This document shows positions 53,086 to 64,000 of a DNA stretch of 64,000 nucleotides, piece by piece; within the stretch, counting starts at the first letter, position 1; each line of letters starts with the position of its first letter. Below the pieces are notes generated by a model. That model was not told the origin of the DNA, did not search any database, and saw nothing but the letters and a program-made list of their open reading frames with translations. Made by a program: the position numbers and the translations under genes. The stretch is from Channallabes apus (taxonomy: Eukaryota > Chordata > Actinopteri > Siluriformes > Clariidae). The DNA lies in NCBI GenBank assembly GCA_030522415.1, contig CM060109.1:34478892-34542891 (forward strand), read 5' to 3'.

Positions 53086-54301
53086 CAAGTTAGGAAAAAT
53101 TTTGACTTTAAACTGCTGTTTTCTTTTTTGCTCTAGCACAAACTCTCAATTTCTCTGCAAAGTCATTAAATCTTTACAAGGTATACTTTCTAGCTCACGA
53201 GCTGGTTCTTGATTGAGAAAATTCTCAAATTTTATCCAAGCACTGCACTGGTTAGAATGATGAATGACACCATCCTCATATTGTTAACAGCACTGGTTTA
53301 GATTTAAGATTTTTATGTCTTTTGGGTATTTCTTCAAATTAGTTCTTTGAACTGGATTTCTCTTTGTCTAGCATGAACAGATGTGCCAGTGCTGTAGACA
53401 GCAGTGGTCTAAAATCTGTTATACACAGTATACGTACACACACTGATATCCTACATATACCATGTAAAGGAAGTGTCTGTATGCAGCATAGTTCTGGATC
53501 CTCTTTTTTCATGCCGCCTCATCTTCTGGTTTATGCTTAAAGGTAAATATATCTGTATTTAAAGAGTTCAAGACAGCCGAGCAGGAATTTAAAAAGAAAC
53601 CAAGCCCATACAGGCCCTCTACGAAACTGTCCAACAATAGTATACTGAAGCAGCATGAAAACAAACACTTTAGTTTAATCACATCTAGTTTATAAACACA
53701 AACAATCCATTACAATAAATGTGTCTTTGTGACCTGGGTATAAATCAAACTTATGTGATCACGTCAGTCAATGTGAGTAAAGGCTGAACTATTACAAGCT
53801 GGCATCAGTACAAACATTAGTATAACAAGACATTGCACCTTACAGATTGTTCAAAGCTGCAGCATGCATTCCACGACATTTACCTCACATTTTTAAGCTT
53901 TGTACTTGACGATGAGACATATACTGTATCATACTTGAGATATGAGACACATATTATATGAAGAGCAGTTCCTAAAAAATGTGACCTTAGCCTCAAAATA
54001 CATGAGAATAATTTTTCTCATTCCAGTCGCATGACAGTTGCTGACCTTAATCATAAAACAGCAGACTTTCTACCAACTTCTAACATTATTTTATGCTCAT
54101 TACGTTTTATGATATATTAATTACTGTATTACTGTTACAGCCTTGTAATTTTTAGTGTCTTCTTGTAACAAAAGGTTATGCTTCTTGGTGAGACAGATTT
54201 GGGTGACAGGACTCTTAAGAACTGATAACGCTTCTGGGCAAGACTGGCATGATCTCTGATAGTTCTTCATAACAACCTGGTCTCTATTACACCAAAGACT
54301 A

Positions 54302-54516
54302 TGGAGCGTATCCCACTCCAGGCAATTTGGGAACGCCAATTAGCCTAACCTGGAGGTCTTTAGACTGTGGGAGGAAACCTGAGAACCTGGAGGAAACCCA
54401 CCAAGCACAGGGAAAATGTACAAACTCCATGCACACAGAGATGGGAATCGAGCCTGATGGGAATTGCACCCGGACACTGGAGGTGAAAGGCGACAATGCT
54501 AACCACTACACCACCT
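54302..54516 (-). repeat. tRNA-derived SINE, copy 11
   Basis: Minus-strand copy with the head at the right (gctaaccactacaccacc). The tail is shortened: ggagcgtatcccactccagg joins directly to the middle of the body. Confidence 0.8.
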
Positions 54517-54974
54517 TTTACAAGGCTGTCCAAAAAAAGGTTAACCTATTAAAACATATATGTTAATGTAGATATTGTTATCACAGACTGTTTGTACTCG
54601 TGCCTTATTCATCAATTAATTTAGTGAGTCTGATGTGAGAGAGCTAGAGTGCAACAGAGACAGATAGTAAGACAGAAACAGGAAGTCAGGTAATAAAAAG
54701 CCACATGCTGACTACTTCCCACATTAAGCAATAATGATGTGATAGTGATATGGCATTTCATACTGTAACATGTCTTTCTTCAGGGAAATCCCATAGGTGA
54801 TAATTATAAAAGGATTCTCTTGACTTTTCAACAAACAAAAAAAAAAGAAAGAAAGAAAAACAAGTATACAATTAAAGTTTCTAGAGCACCTGCAAGACCA
54901 GAAGATATACAACACCCAAGGAGCAACAAGGAGTAGCGCTTTTGTTTAGAATATGTATGTACATTCTACATTCA

Positions 54975-55480
54975 CTGATCGTGTTGTTAGAAACACCTTT
55001 GCTCCTGTTCATTTATGCAGTTAGTGCAATTACTGCAATTATGCAGTGAGTTACACAGCAACAGCACAACATATAAAATCAAACAAAGACAATTCAAGAG
55101 ACCAAGGTAATATTCCAATAAATCAAACTGATATTTGAATAAAAAAACTGAACAAAAAAAATTGTAACTGGTGAACTGTCCTGAGATTTTCATGCATAAA
55201 AGTTTCTGGAGTTTACAAGGAGTAGTATTAAAAAAAAAAAAGGTCAAGTGTGAATGGCAAGACTGATTGTGACATCAGTGAAGCAGATGGGAAACAAGAG
55301 AAGACCACATTGGATACCACTCCAGTCCAGCCAAGACAATTTTGGTGAGTATCTATCCATCATAGAATATCTGATTCTGTGATGGGTAGAGACTCACCAA
55401 AATCTGGGCAGTTGAAGATTAAGAAAAGAATAGGTGGGTCACAGAACATCAGAGGTTTAAAAAAATTCAAAACCAAAAGT
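54975..55480 (+). mobile_element. Tc1-like fragment (cactgtcc-type family) with inverted duplication
   Basis: This is the same family as 39068..39420, further along. Pieces such as gaagaccacattggatacca, ctcaccaaaatctgggcagt and tgaagattaagaaaagaata correspond to the transposase region before the first catalytic Asp. A 65-bp near-perfect hairpin at 55339..55403 is not part of the element's normal sequence. Confidence 0.65.
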
Positions 55481-58400
55481 TATGTGTCACTGAGATCACA
55501 TTTTTTCCCCAGGACTGTTTGATGTAAACATTAAGTGAAGTTCCTCAGCTATGTCTGCATGGAGTTATCCATTGTACTGCTGCTACATGATTGTATGAAT
55601 ACCCTTCTGTATAAGGGTTTCTAAAAAGTGGATAGTGACTTTCTTTCTCAAATATCTTGAAGTAAGTAGACTAAAATATGTCTTAAACATTTACATTATC
55701 CTCTTAATTGTTCCAGTGAAACTGTTCCAGCAGTTTTTAATTCATAGGTCCTACAGAATTTAAACCGATAACCACATAGTCTGAGCACGTTCTCGGGATG
55801 AACACTTTCAGGGCAAACATAGGTGTGTTACTGTAAGTGTGGACAGAATATATTCACAGAGAAATGTCAAGATAAAACATCCTTGAAATTTTTTTAACTT
55901 AAAATCTCAAGAATTTTTAATAGGTATTTTATTGGGAACAATTTGTTTTACAGTAGACAGTTAAGTAAGTATTTCTCTTGTTAAAGGCATTCCTGTTAAG
56001 CCCAGACACAGGTCAGTGAGAATTGTTTTTTTTTTTATAAACATTTTTCAACTTTCAAAGGCAAAACAATTGCCTAATTCTCTCTTTGAAATGCCACTGG
56101 ACAGAACATTCATATCTGTTCTGAATTGATATAAGATATTCAATAAGCTGTAGTGGATAGTAAAGCCCCTTTCATCCCACCAGCCATTTATTTATTTATT
56201 TTTCTATTTGATTTGCTTCTTGGCTGCCTTTAATTCTTTTTTAGTCACCTCGAGTAATTTTAAGTTTTTACTGAATCCTGTCAGGTGTGTGTCCTTCCTA
56301 TGTGAGAACTGCAGGTAATACTGCCCTTTGTGAGACAGGGGAAACGGGCTCTAAAAAAGATTCCAGAGCTTTTCATGAGCATTTAAGGAATTGACTGTAA
56401 TACCACTGTGCAATTTTGAACAGAAAAATGCATAGAGAAATCTCTGCTTTTAACAAACAGTGTCCTCTTCATTGAGTTTTGTCCCATAATTCAAGCACCT
56501 TAAAGTTGCCCAGAAAGGATTTTTATTCAGTGACAAGAAAAAAGACATGTAATTTAGGTGTAAGCTTCATAGTTCTACTGCAGAATTTGACAAACAGTTT
56601 AGGTTGAGAAAGTTAAGGCTGTCCCTATACGGGAAGAACCCTCTCTACAGCCACACTATATTCTTTTATTTGTATAGAAAGTAATATTATTTATGTCAAC
56701 CAGTAATATAATTTTTATCTGCAGCCATTTGTCCGAAAAGTAAGCCACATCCAAAAACATCCACTCAGTGCCCTGTTAGTGTAGTACAGAAGAATACTGA
56801 CAAATCTGACCCTGCAATACAAGCTTGCAGAGAACCTCAACATACAGTATACAAACAGGAAATTCACAGGAGGAGCAAAATCTGTTCATCTTGGCCCAAA
56901 CCTGAGTTCATCAGCATTCACCTTGGCACAGTACATATGCAAACTGCATTATGCAGGTGGTTTTGGGATTATTAATAGCAACTGAGTCATGTCATTTCTA
57001 AACAAGTGCATTTTTATTGGATATATGATATAAATAGCCATGTGGTTAGGCTCCTGCTTTACCCGGATAGTGAACTTGAGCTCCGTCGCACCAACTCAGC
57101 TTCAAATATTGATTGTAATGGGAATTATAGATCTGTGTCTTTTAGACATAATATATTGAATGCTAAACTGAAAATAGCATGCAATCTAGTGTAACAGCCA
57201 GATCCTTTACAATAATGTAACAGAACATTATTTAACTCCACATACTGTACATTCGAGTACTTTTTATAAATGAATAGCATCAGAGTACTTTCTGAGATGT
57301 TTGCTTTAAGGGAGCTGATTTCTGCACTGAGATGCAGAAGAAAATGAACTGACCAGATAATTGACTTTCAAACTAATGAGGCACTGGGCTGATGCTATTG
57401 AGAAGGCTTTTCCTGCTGCATTCGATACTTACATTGTGAAAGATAAGGAGGGTCAATGCAAACAATATACACTCGCAATGCTGACCAGTGTGGATTCACA
57501 GACAGGTGACCAATAAAAAAAAAAAAAGAAAAAGAAAACATAAGGTGTCTTGGGAAATTGTTGGTATAGAGCAAGTGCCTTCCACAGTATGCATAACCAT
57601 TTCAGAGGGCAGTGCACAGGTCTTTAAAAAATGACAATTTTTCATCCACCAACAATCCATCCCATGAGCCCCATGTCCTATGGATGGGGGTACTGATATC
57701 CTGTAACAGATCACGTCCGTCAGTAGACAAATGTTTCGTCATAAGCTAGAAAATGATCAGTAACAACATGTACCAAGGGGACATGTACCAAAATGTTCTC
57801 ACAGCCTCAAGCTTTTCTTTTAATGTCTCACCTGGCTGTATCAATGTCAAAAAGACAGAAAGAGATTTTTATTTTTATTATTGAAATGCACAAAGAACTA
57901 AAAAAGATTCAAAAAGAAGGAGGAAAATGAATGATGGGTGAAAGAGAGAGAGTGGGGATTGATTAAGACTGGGTGTGGGCTGAGAGACACAAAGAGGAGC
58001 ACAAACGTGAACACAATAGACAGAGTAATGGAAAAAAGAGATGAGAATAGGTCACCTCAGAAGAGGTGCTCTGTTGACAAACAAAGGGGTGGTAATAAGA
58101 CTGAATTACACTAAGAAGCAGATGGCTAGATGACTCATTTATCACTGGTAAATGAGACTGAGAGACCTACACGAGAGGGAGAGAGACAGAGCGAGGGAGA
58201 GCGAACCTATAGGACTATACACTACCCATACACTGATGTAAGATTCATAACTACAGTATATTCTCATAAAGTAACACCCTGATACAAATTCTGATCAATT
58301 CACACACTAAGAGCACAACTCGACTGCTCGATTTCATCTATCAACATCCATCAGTAAGAATACTGACATCAGGAATAGTTTTAATTCTGCACACCAGTCA

Positions 58401-59195
58401 AAATATACACATCATCAGCTGTATATAGAAACACAAATAGCTTCAGGAACAAGGATCATTTAAAATCTCTGAATTTGAAATATGCAGTTTGATCTTATAC
58501 ACTTGAAATTCCTCAGCAGATAGAAGATTCCTTCCTTCTTGCCCTTGCTTAGGCAACATTTTAGGATGTTCAAGGTCATGCCTAGAGCAGGCATATTTGA
58601 CCTCAGCCAGGTCAACAATAATACATGTCTGGAGAGAGAAAGTCAAAGAATATTCCAATTCTACCCACCTAAACACAGACACAATGATTTGCTGTTAATA
58701 GTGACTGGAGATGGGATCGAGGCAGGGGGGCATTGTGTGACGCAGCCCTCTTCTTTCTTTCTGGGATACCAGTTTCTGGTAATAGGTTTTCACATGAAGA
58801 TGTGGAGGTATCAGCAGGTGAGAGGAAAGGATAGGAATGAACAGCAACTGATCAATTGTCATCTCGATGTGTTTCAGATCACTGTTCTTTTCACCAGAGG
58901 AAACAAAGCCTAACTAGGACAGAACCATTTTTCAAAGTTCTTTCGTTCATTTTCATTCTTGAACATTGCCATTGTCCTAACATGACTTCATAGAATACAA
59001 ATATGTACATAATTGCTATTAGAAGTTAATAAATGATTAATAGATTGTTACTAGAATATAGGCTTCTGAAGATTAAATATCAGTTTTATTTCTTGGAAAT
59101 GTCATTGCATTGTCAGCACAAATTCAAAGAAGATTTCCTGGGTGAGTCTAAAATAACAGAAGTCATACTGTAAATACTCACTATAAGAACATCGG
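55481..59195. other. no gene recognised
   Basis: AT-rich DNA with poly-T and GA-rich stretches (57940..58200). Open frames of up to about 125 codons are present but have no family features and no splice support. It may contain RhoGEF 5'UTR introns. Confidence 0.4.
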
Positions 59196-59345
59196 TATAG
59201 TATAGTGGTAGCTCAGTGCATAATGTTCTTTAAAAAGCAGAAGTTTGGAGGTCCTTTCAGCAAAGCCTTAACCCTTTTTGCTGTATTATGGCTAAACTGC
59301 ACTTTGACCCCAACTTCCTTCACTGATATAAGAAGAAAAATGTTT
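59196..59345 (+). repeat. third SINE type, diverged fragment
   Basis: It reads ggtagctcagtgcataatg, gcaaagccttaaccctttt and ctgcactttgaccccaactt, then aagaagaaaaatgtttgtgt. This order matches another tRNA-headed SINE widespread in fish. Confidence 0.6.
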
Positions 59346-59822
59346 GTGTGATTTCCTTCATAAGATAGAGTAAGAAATGCTCGAATCATATGAATATTTA
59401 CAGTATTCACTGTCTGCAGCACTTCCCAGATGTGTTTTCCTGCCTGTGTTGCTACGCGTTATGTTGCTAAGTGACCGATATTCACACAAATATGTTGGCT
59501 GAAGAGTATGAATGGTAGAAAGCTTCTGATATGGGACCCTTTAAACATGGTGTCATTGTGCTATATCTCAGATAAGCGCTTTCAATTGAGCATTTCCACA
59601 GCCTACAAGAAATCCCCTCGTTGCTATTATAAATTGGCATAATCAGCTACTGTAGCCAAAACAAAATCACCTTTGATGGCGCTCTGCTTATACAATTTCT
59701 TTTTTTTTTAACTAATCTAAAATTGTCCTTCCTCCAGAACTCTGAAACTCTGAAGCAGAGAATAGATCAAATTATGATGGAAATGAATTAATAATCAAGA
59801 AGAAAGTAGGTCTTTGTCCTTT

Positions 59823-59823
<1 letters not shown>

Positions 59824-59858
<35 letters not shown>
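59824..59858. repeat. (TAA)n microsatellite
   Basis: About 35 bp of uninterrupted TAA repeat. Confidence 0.95.
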
Positions 59859-59859
59859 T

Positions 59860-62800
59860 AAAGTGACACTTTACAAATAAGGATTAAAAAATAAGAAAGA
59901 TAATATAGATTTTAAAAAATTGTTCAAACTAAATTAGCATACTTAGAGTTGTAAATTAATCTGATTATAATTTATATTATATTATATTGCATTATTTATA
60001 AAATATTGCATTTTCTTGATCTTAAAGCTGCTTTTATTACCAGGAAATCTCTCTGAAGTGACTGGAACTCTGAGGAATTTGTACATTTAAAAGTGATCTT
60101 CTCATTTAAATTGGATTAAAAGGTAAAAAAACGCAAAAGGCAGCAGAAACCACTTCTAATCAGTGCTGTCAATGAACAGCAACCTACATGATGTGACAAG
60201 TGATTTACTGAAATTCATTATGGCTAGCTGCTTCTATACCTGCAAAATATTCTTAAGCATAACACATTTCTTACATTAAAGCAAATGCCATCTTTACGCC
60301 ATAGTATGCAGTCTTTCTTCCATTTTTCAATATCCTGTATACAGTGTAGACAAATGATCTATTTCCAGCACTCTCGCGCTCTTTCTTTTCCTCACAAGAT
60401 TAAATACTGAGATCGTTCCAGGTCTTATTTATTTGCCAATGTTTGCCCAACACTCCCCCGAGCGCACTAGAGTGGGAGCAGTCCAGCCATCTCCCAGAGA
60501 TCCAAGACTGAATTATCCACACTCGTATGCAAACACACATAAATCAATAAGATGTTTCATTAAAGCGAATGGAGGCCGTGCACCGAGGATGGATCCGGTG
60601 TAATGTGTGAATGGGTTGCAGTAGAGCTTTCTAGCTTGTTAAAACTAGAGCAGTAGTCTAAATAGGGCGAAAAGACTGACCCCTCACCCCCCATTGTCAC
60701 GACAACAGAGTGGTGGGTCACTGAAGCAACACTGCACAACTTCTCATCATATAGGTATCGTGTGACAAATGAACACTCTTATATCGGCTCCATCATCTCT
60801 GCCTCACTTTCTGTTCCTTTACCACTCCTAGCTAGCTCTCTGTCCAGCTGAATTAGGTTTCTCTGTTCAGAGTGAAAACAAAGTCATATTTTTCATTTTT
60901 GAAACATATTATCCTTGTCCACTTGACAAAAAGCAAACCATGTTTAGAGCAGGTGATCATGGAACTCATTACATGAACATTACATGTTAAACAAAAACAC
61001 TGCAATTACTATTTTACCAATAATAATGACATTAATAATAATATTCATTCAATTAGCCAACATATTTATTCATTGTCTATCAACAAGATCTAAATGAAAT
61101 AGAAAATGTGATCAGAAAAAAAGATCCAAATACCTGTTACTGAAGTTCACATAATTCATCATGTAAAATCCAGAATTGCTATCTCACTCCATGTTTCTAT
61201 CCGTCGTGCAGAAAACGACAGTAGGACACTAAAAACCTGAAATATGAAAAAAAAGAAAGAATGCCTCCTACACACAGCGTTTGTGAGAGTGAGAGCACAT
61301 TGAGGTGTGTTCCACTCTGATGTGAGACCAGCATGTGAACGTACTCAGGTCCCTCTGCTATTGTTACAGCAGAGAGCTCTTCACTGAGCATGCTCCAAGA
61401 CAGCACGTTGGCATGGGAACAACAGAAACACAAGGCTGTCCAAAAGGACCTCTGAGCCACATCTACCCTCTCTATCTCCCCCACCTTCTATCCCAAGAGG
61501 GCATTCCTTGTTTTGTCTCTGTATTTTTTTTTCTTCCTTGGCACAAACCTTTTAAACAGTGAACATGAGAACCTCTCTACCACATGCTGCATATACAGTA
61601 CAGATGGATAATCAGCTGTTCTTGAAAGACCCCACTAGTTTTATTCTGGTTGAAGGTTGTTAATCTGTAAGTCTATACTAGTGACCGGTTGTCCTCATCT
61701 TTTTTCTTTCATATGAGCGACTGTTTTTTTTTTTTTGTCTTTTTAATATTTAATGCCTTTTCATTTCACCCCATTTAATCTAACAGATTAATGATGATGA
61801 TCATGTGTTCTGAAATGAATGAATAAATTATGTTAATTTGAAACATCCCATTGACTCACATATTGCATAATGAAGCAGACAAGGATGTTTGAAAGAGGAA
61901 TCTCAATGCAAAGAAAAGAGACTTTTTTTTTTTTAATGGAATGCGCCGGAAACAAATACGTTCACTACAGGACCTTACTGCAGGATGCTGCATCATTCTT
62001 CTGGATTCCTATGGGACGGCTTTCAAAGTGTATCGGCTGTGCAGTATAGCTGCAGTATGCTGAGCCATATGGGGGTGGCTAATCCTTTCTGTTACTAGCA
62101 ATCAAAAACCAAACAGCTTGAGCGTGTGAACTAGACATCAAACTGAGCCTGTCAATGTGCCATAATGTCAGCTGAAAGCTGGCTGAAGGATTTCCTTTTT
62201 ATTTGTGTAAGTGGGCAGTGATCCACTATTGCTACAAATACTGTAAGCAGGGCATTCAGCAGCTCTATTCCACTTCCCCAGGGAGACTATATTTTTACGA
62301 TATGTTATTTCAGGGCTGCTGACTGGTCTCAGGTAAGCAATTGTGTACAACAGCCTAATATTTTGGTTTTCACTAAAAGCAAGTGTAATAAGATTTATTA
62401 ATAGCAAGACCAGGGAAATAATCTAATAGTAAAGCAGTGATGGCGCCAGAGAGTTTCTTGTGCTTGTATTATGCTTGTGTTATTCTTTTGCCAGTCCCCA
62501 CCTTTGAACACCCCAATACATGTACATGCATGCGCCTACATACTGTACGCGCATTATATACGTGTACGCAGTACACACTTCATGGTATTACTATTAGCTA
62601 ATAGCTATTCTGTGTTAAACACAAAGTGAGATATTCAACTCATAGGATGCAGATGCAAGTTTCACCAGCTAGGCTGCATACACACACCCCTGAGTATAAA
62701 ACTTAATACAAAAATTTATTTTAGCAAACATTTTATGATACCTTTTCAAATGAAAATACTATGTAAAATTAAACTTGGATATATTTTAGAGTAGTCAATG

Positions 62801-62879
62801 TGCAGCGTATATAACAGTATACAGTATATTTACTATCCTCAGAAAATAACTCAACATACAGTCATTATTGTTAAAATAG
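59860..62879. other. no gene recognised
   Basis: No coding exons or named repeats. The 60420..60740 and 61250..61510 stretches are less AT-rich and could hold 5'UTR exons or enhancers, but nothing in them proves it. Confidence 0.35.
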
Positions 62880-63404
62880 CTGTCAAAAAAAAGTGAGTAC
62901 ACCCTAAATGATAATTTTTAACCATGCAAAGTCACATGTCCTATTCATTATGTTCATGTGTTTGTAAGTGGCCAAGTATGTCTCCAGACCTGAACCCTAT
63001 TGTGCACCTGTGGGGGATCCTCAAGCGGAAGGTGGCGAGGCATCCAGCAGTTCTGTGATATCGTTGTGGAGGAGTGAAAGAGGATCCCAGCAACATCATG
63101 TGCAGCCCTGCTAGATAACAATGGTCCTTACAAAAATACTGACACTTTGGACACAGTTTTGACATGTTCACTTACTGTAGGATGTACTCATTTTCATTTG
63201 CCAGTTATTTAGACAATAAAGTCTGCATGTTGAGTTATTGTTAGAGGACCGTAAATCTATACTGTTATACAAGCTGCACGTTCACTGGTTTAAAATATAT
63301 CCAAGTTTCATTACTATAGTATTGTCCTTTGAGAACATATAATAAAGTGTTTCCTGAATGTTTCCTGATGGTAGGGATGTACTCAGTTTTGTGGTATACA
63401 GTAT
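62880..63404 (+). mobile_element. Tc1-like relic, internally deleted
   Basis: The left end aaaagtgagtacaccctaaa and the right end ggatgtactcagttttgtgg form a weak inverted repeat. Inside, the plus strand keeps the carboxy-terminal catalytic region as [20 protein letters not shown] (63,000 region). Here the catalytic Glu of the usual NPIE is Val. Most of the front half is missing. Confidence 0.75.
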
Positions 63405-63651
63405 ATGCCAAGGCCCTCGGAATCAGAGATCACAAACTCGTGCTGCCAGTTAGAAACACCTTGATTAAAGAATCAATAGTAATCTGTCCCACAGACCTAA
63501 TGTTATAGGACTGAGTATCACACAGAGATAATTATAAGGAGTCAGAATCTGTGCTTCAACTGCCAAATTCATTAAATTTATAATAGAAAAAGGGAGGAAA
63601 AATCAAGCTCTTACCATTAGACAGTTTTAACAAAACATTCAGTCTCCACAT

Positions 63652-63795
63652 TCGTTGATTATCTAATGCCACTTAACCTGTGCAAGGTTGCGGGGGCTGC
63701 AGCTGGAGCCTGGCACAAGATATGGTATATGCTGGATGGTGTGCAAACCCATCACAGAGTACAAGCACTTTGGGCAAGTGGAAAAGCCAATCAAC
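63652..63795 (-). repeat. diverged SINE tail fragment, copy 12
   Basis: The words ccacttaacctgtgcaaggt, gctggagcctggcacaagat and acccatcacagagtacaag follow the order of the common SINE tail, but with many differences. Confidence 0.5.
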
Positions 63796-64000
63796 TTGTA
63801 CTTCATCAAAATATTGCTAATGTTATGTTATAAAAACAGTGCTCTGGCTAACAGGATGTGAAAGTATGGTCAAAAGTTTAATGTGTTGTCTTTATGCTTT
63901 TTAGTCACAAATTAATCAGTCCTTTTACATGTAATTATTAGTTTCTTTTTTAAATATTAAATTACAGTATTGTCACTTTAAAAGCTACAAATTCAAAATA

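Noticed and set aside
58443..58913. Overlapping open frames on both strands (79 and 124 codons)
   Set aside because: No domain, signal or splice context supports either frame.

Overview
This is vertebrate nuclear DNA, almost certainly from a teleost fish. The genes are multi-exon with GT-AG introns, the DNA between them is AT-rich, and the whole window is littered with fish-type Tc1 transposon relics and tRNA-derived SINEs. The SINE style suggests an otophysan such as a catfish, but that is inference. The window holds four protein-coding genes. I do not see a new multi-gene system; the unusual features are inside the known-type genes and in the repeats. | 1..16941, minus strand: the 5' part of nebulin (neb), the giant thin-filament ruler of skeletal muscle. 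I placed 35 coding exons, one of them cut by the window edge. They run from a tandem-ATG acidic leader, through 13 single-module exons, into the seven-module super-repeats. The first super-repeat uses six exons and the next three use four each. | 16960..22360: intergenic, with a SINE cluster at 20160..20965. | 22361..32832, minus: arl5a, an ARF-like small GTPase, complete in six coding exons (179 aa). Its introns hold a nearly intact 1.6 kb Tc1 element (25216..26833) and two older Tc1 relics. | 32833..35498: upstream region shared by arl5a and tsn, which are transcribed away from each other. It contains a Tc1 relic and a SINE. | 35499..36959, plus: tsn (translin), complete in six coding exons (227 aa). 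| 38290..40885: tail-to-tail spacer with a Tc1 fragment. | 40886..49644, minus: a DH-PH Rho guanine-nucleotide exchange factor whose family symbol I could not settle. Six phase-compatible coding exons give 1138 aa. It has a large N-terminal exon, a Cys-rich exon that may be alternative, and a paired CxxC motif just before the DH domain. | 49645..64000: upstream DNA with SINEs, Tc1 fragments, microsatellites and no convincing coding gene. | neb next to arl5a is an arrangement also known in human (2q23). Apart from this synteny, the four genes have unrelated roles: thin filament, trans-Golgi trafficking, RNA binding and Rho signalling.
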